In this document: positions 37,391 to 48,300 of the stretch, piece by piece
How the letters are laid out: each line of letters starts with the position of its first letter
Position numbering within the stretch: position 1 is the first letter of the stretch
Made by a program: the position numbers and the translations under genes
Notes under the pieces: model-generated
What the model saw: only the letters and a program-made list of their open reading frames with translations
Database searches by the model: none
Told to the model about the DNA's origin: nothing
DNA from: Sclerotinia nivalis
Lineage: Eukaryota > Ascomycota > Leotiomycetes > Helotiales > Sclerotiniaceae
Direction: 5' to 3'
NCBI GenBank assembly: GCA_029531795.1
Contig: JAPEIS010000012.1
Location: 558,001-622,000, forward strand
Length of the DNA: 64,000 bases

Positions 37391-37467
37391 CGTCCGAGGC
37401 TCTGTGCGAAGCACAGGCCTCAAATTCCCAATTGGGACAAAGGACGCCAGGGGAGGAAGGCCCCTGG
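37391..37467 (-). other. Structured 3' end of the second LINE (nested hairpins)
   Basis: An outer 5-bp stem CGTCC (37391-37395) / GGACG (37442-37446) encloses a hairpin GAGGC-t-CTGTGC-GAA-GCACAG-GCCTC (37396-37421) and the palindrome TCCCAATTGGGA (37426-37437). A further hairpin CCAGGGG/CCCCTGG (37447-37453 and 37461-37467) abuts it. LINE reverse transcriptases often recognise such 3' structures, so this is a candidate recognition fold (inference). Confidence 0.6.
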
Positions 37468-37799
37468 GTTTCTAACTAGCTAATCTAAATTTACTAGTAT
37501 TATATATGCTAAATGCTTCAGTAGGGTTTACATGATTGCCGTTGCGTATTGAGTTAATCCCTTGGGTAGATATTTCAGCTGTCCTCCATAATATAGTTAG
37601 ATCCCTCGATTCCTGATCTCCTCTCCTTCGTCATCGCAATCGAGCTTTTTAATATGGTTTTGTTAATATAAAGATTTTTTTTTTTTTTTTAAAGTTTATA
37701 CAAACTCAATCTTTCCGAACCAAAACCCAACGCCTTATACAAAGAAAATCCAAAAAAATAACATAAAATAAAAATAAAAATAAAAATCAAAACAATCCT

Positions 37800-40700
37800 T
37801 CAATCAATAAATTGTATAGGGAATCGAGGACATATATCCTGATAGAATTTTGTAGATTTGAGCCAAACTGCTAGTTTCGCTGTTCCTTCTATATTTCCCA
37901 AAAGATAGGGGATGGCTTCAGATAGTGGTAACTTTGAAAGGGTTTTTTGAGCATTTCCAATTTTACAAAAGTAAAAATGAAGAGGGGATTTTCTTTTCCC
38001 ATATGAGCATAGCATATAAGCATCTTCGTGATTGAAGCGGTCGTGATACGCTGCGAAATCGCTGTGTTGAGATCTGGTTGCTAGGATATATCCTAGTATC
38101 GTTCGATCAAAAGAAAGCATAATCGATTTGTTATTGTAAATTATAAAAAGATCATTATAGCTTAATGGTGCTGTAATTGTCCATAGCTTTGATCTTGCTA
38201 ATTTAGCATTCGATTTAGCGATCCTTTTCAAAGAAACAAGAGTGCAAATAGGATCAGATGGGGATGGGAGTGCTGCTCCCTTTTTAGCTGCTTTGTTCGC
38301 TGCTTCATTTCCGGGGATATTTAGATGCCCAGGAACCCATCGGATTCGAATTGAACCAGGGCGGGTATGTGGCAAGCGGGGCCTGAGAGGCCAAGCTGTA
38401 GCTAGTTCGCAGAATTCTTCAAATACAGATTGAGAGGATCCAGTGGAATGAGAGCCTAATCGCATAGCAACCTCTAGGTTATCCAAGAAAACCCAGAGGT
38501 CTGTAGCGAACCTAGCTGAGGGTAGCTGTATTGCTGCTTGAGCACCTTTCAAAGTTGCAGCTGCTTCGGTATCGAAGACTTCAGTATTACAGCCTAGTGA
38601 GAAAGCCTGTCGATCCACTTACAGATTGTATTGATAAATCACTGATCTATTTCCTGTAGTATCATCCAGAGCTTCGCTTTTCGAACCATCGGAGAAGACT
38701 TGCAAATCACTTTTTGGAATCGTAGATATAAACCTTTCGAAATCCTTAGCTGCTCGTTCCTTCGAACGATCGAGAGGGCCATCGATCCGGGTTTCTGTGA
38801 TAATACGCGGTTCTTTGTTCCTCCAAAGGGGAAGAGCAATTGGATTGATATATTCAGCTTTTGGAAGAGCTAGGATAATTCTTGAAAACCTTGATTCGGT
38901 AGTTCTGATACCAGCTTTAGCTAGGATGTTTTTGGTTCGGATTCGGAAGGGGTGTTTAGGGTCAAGCCGAGCTATTCGGGCCGCGAAACTTTGGGATATC
39001 AGATTGAGCTCTATTTCAGGGGGCATCAGATTTGATTCCTTGTATAAGGCAGCAGTGTTAGTTGTACGGAATACGGGGAGGATTGCTCGAGCGCTAATTA
39101 GCACAATCTTATTCAAAAGCTTCAAATGTCCATCCATTTGATTCGAGATTGTGAGGTTTAGGCCTCGTTTCCTAGTTCAGCTAGACCACCAGGTTTCGGC
39201 TGCAAAGTAGTATTTCTTCAGAATACAGGCTGTAATTGCTCTTTGAAGCAAAATTGATGGGATATTTCGGATTGTTCTTCCAAGCGAATGCACTGCATTC
39301 GCAATTGTGAGAGCTTTAATTGAAAGGACCTGGATATAAGGTTTGAAATTTAGTTCCCTATCGAAGTAAACCCTCAATTATCTCAATGGGTCTGGTTTCT
39401 CCATTATTGAAAGATTTTCTGTATGAATAATAGGGCTTTCGATACCTTTCCTAGAGCCTTTGAAGAAATAAATCAGTTCAGACTTCTTAGGGTCGAAAGT
39501 GATTCCTTCAGATTTGCCCCAATTCAAAGCCTCCAGCATTTCAGATCGTAATTGATTACAATTAGATTGTAAACTTGAAGAAAAAGCTATTAATACAATA
39601 TCGTCTGCATATCCAAATCTTCGAATAGGATTGCCTAACCAAAACAAAGGAGCTATATAAAGCATGAAAAGGATAGACGAAATTGGAGAGCCTTGTAGCA
39701 AACTACATCCAATACTAGTACTGGGCCCTGTTTCGCTATCAAGCCGAATATGAATTGATCGATTTGTAGAGAACGATTGAATCCATCGAACTAGATTATT
39801 AGGCTATCCTTGTTCTCTGAATCGACGAACTAAGCGTCCTGGGAGAACAGCATCAAAAGCACCTTTGATATCCATAGTTAATAAAGTAGCTTTAGAACCT
39901 GAATTCAAAGCCATTTCCACATCATGTGTAAGGCAAGTTGTGAGATCGATTGATGAACGCAGGGGAAGTGCTCCGAATTGTTGCTTGGCTAGTACTTTGA
40001 GGGTTATAGCAATCCAGGATATCTTCTTTGCAATTAAACGTTCGAGATCTTTTCCTAATACTGAGAGCAGGGCTATTGGTCTATAAGATCTAGGACTTGT
40101 GCGATCTGATTTGTTCGGTTTCGGAACGATGGCTACAATCGTTGATCGGAAGCATTTAGGATGGTGATCTATTTCGAGACATTTTTGAAAGAGTTGTAAG
40201 ATATATGGTTCGATCAGTGGTTATACTAATTGTAGGATCTTGGTAGGGATCTCGTCTATTCCTGAAGCTGTATTACCCGTACGAAGGATAGCAGTTTGAA
40301 TATCCTGAATTGTGATAGCAGGAAAGGCAATTGAACGAATAGAAGTTGAAGGCGAATCAAATGGGATATCGTTAATTTTAGCTGTATTGGTTAGCAGATT
40401 ATTGATGAGTAGATCTCTTTTAGTTTGAATTGTTGTAGCAAGAGAATGATCTAAAGGATCTACTAAAGGAGGAGTTCGATATATTCTAGTTGATTGATGC
40501 CATTTTGTTATTTTAAAGATATCTTTTATTTCCTTGACTGAATCAAGCTTAGAGAGTCAGAATTCCTTTTTCGCTTTTTTGACAACCTTTCGAAGATTTT
40601 GTTTTGATTCTGAAGAGTTGTTCGTTCGGTTTTCTTGAATAGCTGTCCGGCAGGTCTCGTTCCACTATGGTTGACCTGTATTTCGGCCGAGTGATCTTTG

Positions 40701-41585
40701 AGCTGATCCTGTGTATGCTGATTGTAGAGCTTGAGTGATATCTAAAGCTAATTTATCAAGATCTGTGGTTGTGTTCAGAGTTAGTAGATTTAGATTCAAT
40801 AGATTTTCTGTTAATAAAATAGAGAAGAGTTTTTCGTCTAATGTATTGATTCGGAGTCTTTGAATCGGGTCCTGAAACCTTGTATTCCAATTCAAAGTTG
40901 TCAATAAGGATCGATGATTGGAAGTTGTATCCAAATGCGGTGCAGAAGTTGTATTGGCTGTATATGATCCTGAAAGAAAAACTAAATCGAGAACGTTGCT
41001 CAAATTGTGGGTAGGTTTATCGATTGTAGAAAGAAAATTGAAAGAATTTGTATCTAGCCAGATTGTAAAAGATTCTGCAGAATTTGAATGTGAAGAACAA
41101 AAGGGATTCCATCTCGAATGATGAAGGTTTAGATCCCCTGCAAGAAATGTAGAATTTAAAATATTCGAAGGTAAATCAAAGAAAGTTTGTATTGTTTGGT
41201 TTTCATTTGTACAACCTTTAGGAGCATTATAAATATTAATGATTGTAAGAATAGAACTAGTTAAAGATTGAATTTGTAAAAATAATAAATCCCGGGAGGA
41301 TACAGACCGAAACTGACTAACTCGAATGTCTACATTTTTCCGGGTATAAGATATCACATGAGGTTGGGTTTCCCAATTGTCGAGTGGTGTGAAAGTTTCA
41401 TAAATAGGATGGGATTTAGTGATTCGGTGTGAGATATTTGAGAATGTATAAGGTTCTTGAATTAGAATTATATCAATACAAGAATCATTGGCTAAGGAAA
41501 GTGCTAATTCGTGTGAAGTAGCGTTTTTAGTTACATTAGCTTGTAAAATGGTCAATGGTTTAGAAGATAATCTAGGATTATACAT
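37800..41585 (-). pseudogene. ORF2 of the second LINE (endonuclease-RT-RNase H), interrupted
   Basis: Starts at ATG 41585. An intact ~305-residue endonuclease part follows (ILQANVTKN, DIILIQEPY, GDLNLHHSRWNP, NVLDLVFLS, SNHRSLL: the AP-endonuclease catalytic N, E, D, D, H blocks), then decays between 40660 and 39700. RT motif blocks reappear at 39701-39378 (LQGSPISSILFMLYIAP, FGYADDIVLIA). The RNase H domain spans 39137-37800 (QVFSDGSKSE, NTEVFDTEAAAT, ATDLWVFLDN, IRWVPGHLNIPGNEAANKAA), interrupted by a stop near 38619. It ends PRFPIQFID. It supplies no complete enzyme now. Confidence 0.88.
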
Positions 41586-43071
41586 TAAAAGGAATTGGAA
41601 GAGGAGGAGCTTCTAATGTTATGAAACGATTAGAAAGATTAGAAGGGGGTGGTATCAATGAAGATAATATCGAAGAAGTTCGGATTGAAGTTGAAGGAAC
41701 AATAGGTTCTTCCATAGGGGAATCGGCTTTTGAGGTTCGAAAGCATTTTGTATTAGCACAAGCTCTAACCCTAACTTCTTTTGAGGTTTTCTGAATAGCT
41801 TGTTTTTCCGATTTGCTTTTGGGGCCTTTGTGAGTAAGACGAAGGAAGCAATGTAGATCGTCTACAGGATGGAAGCCTTCACAATGTAGGCACCTCGCTG
41901 AACAAGTATAAATTATATTGCATCGGGTTGAATGATTCTTTTCTGTATATTCGATTGTGCTACAGATTCGGTATCTTTCTGAACGAGAGCAAACTCGAGT
42001 ATTGTACCATTGAAAGCATCGAGTATATTGGATTATCTTAGGTTTGAAGACGATTTGGGAAATGTTAATTGTAGTTCCTAGAATCCGAAGGTTCTTGGGA
42101 AGGGCTGTATGTTGCAAAGCTGGAAAACTCAAGAATCAAGTAGAATTATACAATCCGGATTCTTTGCTTTGTGTAGATTCAATTGCTTGGATCGTTTGTT
42201 GTCCTGTATTATCGATGATAGCGTCGAGTATGGTTTCCGATTCGATTGGGATGATGATCAATTGTTGTGAGTCTCCCAGAGTTGTGATGGTTCGTAGAAT
42301 GTAATTCAATCGATAGGTAATCTATGATTGTTGTCGTTCGATTTTGCAGGTTTCGAATACTTTTTCGATTATATTTGAAAGGTTTTCTAAAGCTGTTAAG
42401 TTCGCTAGAGAGTTTGTACATAGTACGAACCCAGTATTTATTGTTTGGATTTCTTTCAAAAGTTTAATATCGTTTCCTAATTGTCCTTTCAATACACTAA
42501 GTACAGCGAAGGAACCGGCTTTTCGAGCTGGATGATCGAATCCAATTCGAACAAAAAGGCGAGTATCAGTTTTGTATGAGATTTGAGATTGAGTTTTAGA
42601 TTGAGATCCGGTTCGGTTCCCAGTTTTTGGGTTTGTAGATTGTATAATTGGTGGTAAAGGAGTCGTAGCCTTTTGAGTATAGGTGGAATCCTTGAGATAT
42701 TGGACTGTAGTAGGGGCTTTTATAGGTTTAGCGGTTTTAGGTGCGAGTACTGGTTGAGAGGTTTGTATATCAGGGCCAAGGGGATTGACAGAAATTTTGG
42801 TAGAAGGTTTGGTAGATCGAGGAGGATGAGATCCATTGATAAACGTATCGAAGTGCTTGTTTGCTGTAAGAGAGATATCGGTACATAGCGCAATCAAGGG
42901 TTTTCGAAGTCGAGTAGGGAGAGCCCGAATTGCTTCGGTATTGAGATAGTCGTCCCATAGCGAAGCGATGGGGCTAAAAATCTGTTGATCTTCATTTGCT
43001 CTATTAGTAGCAATATTAACTGTATTAATGAGGGCTTGGGAGAGGGAGGGGGTCGAGGGGGCGGGAGGCAT
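41578..43071 (-). pseudogene. ORF1 of the second LINE (Gag-like), interrupted
   Basis: The likely start is ATG 43071 in a good Kozak context (GCCACCATGCC). The open part (to 42322, ~250 residues) matches ORF1 of the first LINE (HFDTFI, TYTQKAT, RLFVRI..DHPARKAGSFAVL, LLKEIQTI, LCTNSLANLTALE). A second open part (42132-41578) has degenerate CCHC knuckles (CSARCLHCEGFHPVDDLHC) and a Pro/Ser-rich tail. A frame break lies between 42322 and 42132. The ORF1 stop and ORF2 start overlap in ATGTATAA. Confidence 0.85.
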
Positions 43072-43225
43072 GGTGGCGGAAACGCGTCCGTACAGCGCCT
43101 GCCGGGGCTGAAAAGTTTCGTTTTTAAATCCTATAGATGATAAGAACGATCGATTGATCAATAAAACGCGATAATAAACGCGTTTTTCGAAAAATTCAAT
43201 TCCAGAGGTGTTCAAGATGAAGATG

Positions 43226-43307
43226 CTGAAGGCTAGTGAGAGAGAGTGTGTATGATGATTGTAGATTAGTAGTCATGTGATTAGGTATTATGTGATTCCC
43301 CGTGACA
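43226..43307 (-). repeat. 5' part of the old LTR split by the second LINE
   Basis: On the minus strand it starts TGTCACGGGGAATCACATAA at 43307, matching the start of the solo LTR at 52605 (TGTCACGGGTAATCACATGA). No clear 5-bp target duplication flanks the split LTR any more (37118-37122 ATTAA, 43308-43312 TTTAT). Confidence 0.8.
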
Positions 43308-43640
43308 TTTATCAATTACTCAAAATCAAATATCAGATCGAAATTATCGAAATTTAAATATAAAAAACAGTATTATTGATTTATTCATTTATTTATTCAT
43401 GAAGATTTAATACTCCTAAACCCCGCTACGCCAACCATTAAGCTATCATCAATTGCGTTCCTACTGTTACTCCAATCCAATCCAAATACATTTCCAAACC
43501 TGACTCCATAATGCATGCGTTGATCAACTAATCATAGCTAACCCGCACTTTTCTATTTTATTTCTCTTTTCCATCCTTCCCTATTCCCATCCCTGAATCC
43601 CATCTCAACACCCTCCACAATGCCTTCCTCAAACCCAAAC
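43308..43640. other. Spacer and 3' flank of the downstream gene
   Basis: AT-rich then pyrimidine-rich; probably the 3' UTR region of the 43.6-kb gene. Nothing else recognised. Confidence 0.4.
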
Positions 43641-45359
43641 CTAATACCTAACCCCCCTCTTCCCCAACTCCTTCCTCCCTACACTCTCCTCGGGCCAAAC
43701 CCACCCCCTCCCCCTCTTCGCCTCCCTCTTCTCCGCCAATTGCGGTTCGGGAATCCACTCATCCTTCGGCAATATCTTCCTCCTCGTCCCTTCGGCCGGT
43801 GCTCCAATCTCCGTCTTCCAACCCAATTGTCCCGGGAGAATCTCATCGCGTGCCAACATGTGGAGATACCAGAGAGCTAGTAATGCTGTCATTTTAAGTG
43901 GTTTGTTATTCGTGTTCGAATCTCCGGTTTCGTGTTGAGGGAATGAAGGAGCCGCGTCGGAAAACGCGGAGGTGGAAGTGGAAGGAGGAGTCGAGTGAGC
44001 GGCGAGTTGGATGGTTTGGACTTCGAGATAGCCGAAGTGGGGGATACTTTCCGATCCATTTCTCACCACTACAAGTTCGATTTCCGTCATGATGAATCCG
44101 TAGCGACAGTTGTGTTCTCGCATACATTTATGTAAATGGGCGAGACCGCGGAGATATTCGACTTTGCGATGATTTCCCTCGACGCGCATACCGGTATTCC
44201 AGCGATCAAATGATTTGACGAGTCCGACTACACGACCTAATCCTCGTCCGTAGATGAGTTGGGAATTATCATCTGTGTAGTTGGAGATGAATGATGGATC
44301 GCCGGATTTCTGGGCCATGGCTGATGATGCACGGATCATTAGATGACGTGTTCCTTGGGAAATGGAAAGGGCGTGGTTTAATTTTGTGGCGTAGAATTGG
44401 GTGTAGATGTTTTGGAGTTCTTGTTCGTTCTCCGGGTTGGGACAGGCGCGGGATGGCTGGTGGAATATGTTGGATGGGAGACTCACGTTCAGGAGACTGT
44501 GGAAACCGGGGATGGAGGAGATGGTGTTGGTGTTGAAGGAGGTCCAGGGTCGGATTTGTCGGATGTCCCACCAGAAATGTTTGGCGTTGGTATCGCGGAC
44601 GTGGATGTTGAGTTGACGGACGAGAGCTGGAGCTGGGTTTTGAGAGGTGAGGTAGGTGGCGAGGTTGGTGGTTAGGCCGCTGTCGAGATGGGTTGAAGTG
44701 ATGTCGTCTATGTTGATACTTTGAGCTAGTGGAGATGGTTCACGTGCGGGGGTCGGATAGCGCTCGTGTGGTTGTGGTGAGTATGATTCTATGCCTGACA
44801 TATTTGGGGATTGTTGAATGTAGTTTGGCATTTGACGGTATGTTGGGAATCCATATTTGCCTAGTGTTTGACCATCGAGACTGGAACTTGAGGAACGTCT
44901 ATGTTGTTGACTTTCAATGGATTGAACAGCATGCATCGGCGAGCAAAGAGTAGACATTGGACGAGTACTGGAAGGGAAGATATCAGAGTTAAACACGATT
45001 TTCTCGGGATTCGTGTAGCTCCTATTATGTTTGAGTGCCTGACCAGCAGCACTCTTCTTCGATGACTTGGTTACTCTCATTCCAGTTGATGGAGAAGCAC
45101 TGATCTCCTGATCTTGTGGACGGATTTTTGGTAGGAGAAGCGGACCATGTTGTCTAATTGGTGATCTCGCAGGAGTCGTCATCTGGGTACTTGTAATACT
45201 GATAGAATCAGATGGCGATGAGGCTCGAGAATAGAACGACACTTGTGAACTTGATCTAGAATGATTAAGGTTGAATGGAGCACTAATTAAAGTTTCCTCA
45301 AATGCGAATTGTGGAGGAGTGGTTGGCTCAAATGAGAATGAAGAATAATCAAAGGACAT
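43641..45359 (-). CDS. Conserved-looking fungal protein of unknown function, 572 aa
   Basis: One uninterrupted exon from ATG 45359 to the stop at 43641. The N-terminal ~220 residues are Ser/Pro/Thr/Gln-rich and probably disordered (SRSSSQVSFYSRASSPSDS, RRSSSSS, PTPAREPSPLAQS). The C-terminal ~350 residues look folded: HFWWDIRQIRPWTSFN, LMIRASSAMAQ, DDNSQLIYGRGLGRVVGLVKSFDRW (short parts quoted), YLRGLAHLHKCM, CRYGFIMTEIELVVVRNG, FGYLEVQTIQL, then LTALLALWYLHMLAR-like helices. The pairing of a 'GFI.TE.E..VVR' strand with a following 'GYLEV' strand is reminiscent of restriction-endonuclease-like folds in some fungal proteins, but I cannot claim catalytic residues. No signal peptide or membrane segment. 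Its frame integrity amid decayed DNA suggests a working gene. I do not recognise its function. Confidence 0.85.
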   Translation of the reverse strand: MSFDYSSFSFEPTTPPQFAFEETLISAPFNLNHSRSSSQVSFYSRASSPSDSISITSTQMTTPARSPIRQHGPLLLPKIRPQDQEISASPSTGMRVTKSSKKSAAGQALKHNRSYTNPEKIVFNSDIFPSSTRPMSTLCSPMHAVQSIESQQHRRSSSSSLDGQTLGKYGFPTYRQMPNYIQQSPNMSGIESYSPQPHERYPTPAREPSPLAQSINIDDITSTHLDSGLTTNLATYLTSQNPAPALVRQLNIHVRDTNAKHFWWDIRQIRPWTSFNTNTISSIPGFHSLLNVSLPSNIFHQPSRACPNPENEQELQNIYTQFYATKLNHALSISQGTRHLMIRASSAMAQKSGDPSFISNYTDDNSQLIYGRGLGRVVGLVKSFDRWNTGMRVEGNHRKVEYLRGLAHLHKCMREHNCRYGFIMTEIELVVVRNGSESIPHFGYLEVQTIQLAAHSTPPSTSTSAFSDAAPSFPQHETGDSNTNNKPLKMTALLALWYLHMLARDEILPGQLGWKTEIGAPAEGTRRKILPKDEWIPEPQLAEKREAKRGRGWVWPEESVGRKELGKRGVRY

Positions 45360-48300
45360 ATCTGCTACCGGACTGTATAGATGAAATTGTTAGTCGAGGC
45401 CAGGGTAGCACATGTGCACCGACAGTATTTGATGCTTTACTTACGCAGAAATATGAGTAGAATGATAGTGGGCGGTAGGTGGTCTGTGTCTAGTACAAAA
45501 ACACTAGTATTAAAATTTCGATGAAGGAGCCGGCTCCAGATATTTTTGATTACTTCAAGATCGATTGAAGAATATTAAAGAAATGATATGATGACTTGAT
45601 GAGCACAGCTCTTCTAATTTTATTTTTTTGATGACAGAAGAAATGACTAATGAGGAACGAAAGAAAGAGTATGAGATGAGATGAGATGAGACTGAGACTG
45701 AGTAAGTGAAAATGAGATATGAGGTGATGACCACCAGTACTTATCCTCATGGAAATCGAGTAGAAGAGTAGTATCCAATACCTCGATCAGTCCATGGATC
45801 ATCTTGATGTCCAGACAGGGGCATGAAAAAGAAAAGTATCTAAATAATCCGAAACGCGGAGAAATGTAGTTAACCCGATATGATACTGTTTCTTGGTCTA
45901 AAAGATGAGACGATATGGTTCGTTCTTCAGCAGGCGCCGGATGAATTATCATCTATCATCTTAATCATCTTAATTAGGATTGTAATCAGATGCACTACCC
46001 ATGACCCACTACCGCATGCAACGTCAATGACTCATTTTTAGAACTTCCACCCGAGAACGCCAAAGACTTCCAAAACCTTTTAGGTAAGTGGATCCGGAAT
46101 TTGATAATATCCACTTTGAAAATAAGAATGTACCAATGTACCAATCAAAATCAATTATCACGAATGAAATCAAAATAGAGGCGCTCGGCGAAAAGTAAGC
46201 CAAAAGACGCGGTTCGGGTAATTAATTAATTAACCTTACCTTTTTAGAAACAAACCTTGAAAGTACATGAATCATGAATACATGAATACATGAATACCAC
46301 TTCGCGAGAATATCTCTAAGCGCTCGCGTCACCTTGAAGTTAGAAAAGTCAACAGTAACAGTAACAGTAACAGACAGTAACAGTAACAATACAGAATACT
46401 CGTAGACAACAACCACAATGCCACAAAGTACCGGCATCGTATTGCTACTCGAGTACCTAAGAATAATTCATCGCCTCATTTGTCAATCAGCGCCTGCTTA
46501 ATGAAACTACTTTACCATTTTGCGACACATAAATGGCCCAATTGACGACCCATTCGACTGTGGAGCATGAAATGAAAACATCTACCACAATTTTGTCTAT
46601 ACCAGTCAAGTACCGCGACCGGCAGACGCTTTTACCATCTCAGTTGCACGAATTGCACAGCCGACTTCCAAGCGCTCATGTTTTGTTATGCACTATGCAT
46701 TATGCATTATTCAATTGAGACTTGAGACTTTTGGCTTTTGACTTTTGACTTTGACTTTTGACCTTTTTCAATAAAAGCCATGATTAAGCAGAATGCAGAA
46801 TAGGGTTTGAAGATGTGGAGACCTGGCGGTTACGTGTCAGGGTCGTGTTGACCATGTAACCTTCTTCTCGAAGATTATTGGTGAAGAAACACACGCCGAC
46901 AAGCGAATGATTTCCGAAATATCCTTGTATTCTGTCCCGACGCGCCGCATATGAATAGTCAAATGATACATGGTCTATGGACGAATCACTTGAAGTTTAA
47001 TGTATTGGTTCGAGATTATTGGATATTGTTGATCTTGATCTTTGACTCTTGGAGAGTTCGATGCTTGTATGATTCCGAAAAGTTAATCAGAATGTTTATC
47101 TTGTTTCATGATCTACGTTTCACAGTTTCAGAAAGCTTAAGCTTCTCTGACTCACTATTCACTGTACAGTTCAACGGGAAGAGATGGAATCGAGAATCCT
47201 TGATCCATAATTCACATCTGCCATCTGATATGATATGATATGGTTCCGTCATGTTTTTTATTAGATGAACGCTGGAAAAAACTTGATGGTAGGAACCGTG
47301 GATCGGAGGTACCCGACTGAATGTCAGCTTCAGCTTCATCTTCATATTCATGCCATAAAACTTCGGCCTCGAAAAACGGTCTGTCTAAGATTAGGTATCT
47401 TCATGCCCGAATTGAGACGTCTCGCTTTTCCAAGACAAAAAGGTCGAGACGGTACTGTCCGAAATGTCATCATGGGATTTGACATTTCGCATAACCAAAT
47501 CCGAACATCAAGGTAGTATTTCATCCCGGGCAGATCACCTGAACTATCTAGAAATGGGTTCTGGAGCACGGAAAAACCCAAAGCGCTTAGACTTCAGCAA
47601 AGTCGAGGATAGATAGAAGAGGTCGACGATAAGGGTCGCAGCTTTTAGTGTTATTACTGTACATTGAAAAGTACTCTCGCTGAACTCCTGCTGAACTCCT
47701 GTACCCATGAAAGGCTGCACGAGAACGAGATGAGATGTTTCGTTGGGTTTTCGTTTACTGGATGGTGGATTAATTGATTGGTTCAATGTTTCGTTTAACT
47801 TCGGGCAATTTTCATCCGAAGATTTTCAATGGAGCGAGTGGATCACGTGCGTCATGTTAGCCGCCCACTCTTTTCCGCTCGGTAGCTCAGCTTTTGAGTT
47901 CCACTTCGTTTCCCTCCGGGCGGCTACGAAAAGAAAACTTTGGGGACTTATTGAGCGGAGATCTATATGGGTACTACTGTACTGCTTGCGCGGGATAACA
48001 AAAATGTTCTATCTTTGTATTATTGATCAAGGATCCATAATTGAACTATCTTTAACTCTTGAGCCACAGAGTTGCATTTCGACAAGCCCATCCGTCCACG
48101 TGATGAAGTTCTCGTAGTCGGCGGCTTAATTCAATGGTTTGTTTCGTTTCGCGCTCACATTTATCAAAGTTATCAAAGTTTTCCCGCATCTCAATCCACA
48201 ATTCAATACTTTCGAATCCTTCCGAACTTTTATCTCGATTGTCGCTGTTCCGCACTGGCGACCTTATTGCGACTCTCTGCAGAGATATCATAGTGGCATA

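Larger units (their letters stand above)
37367..43225 (-). mobile_element. Second LINE (Tad/I-like), about 5.9 kb, decayed, nested in an old LTR
   Basis: Minus-strand element with ORF1, an overlapping ORF2 (endonuclease-RT-RNase H) and a structured 3' UTR. Both junctions carry the 14-bp sequence TCACTAGCCTTCAG (plus-strand CTGAAGGCTAGTGA at 37353-37366 and 43226-43239), with further imperfect similarity beyond it, so it is the likely target duplication; the exact ends are uncertain by ~20 bp. It is less mutated than the first LINE and clearly a different family (ORF1 only moderately similar). Confidence 0.88.

Noticed and set aside
43897..44953. Several plus-strand frames opposite the 572-residue protein
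   Set aside because: Antisense shadows of a long intact gene; composition is typical of reverse-frame translation.
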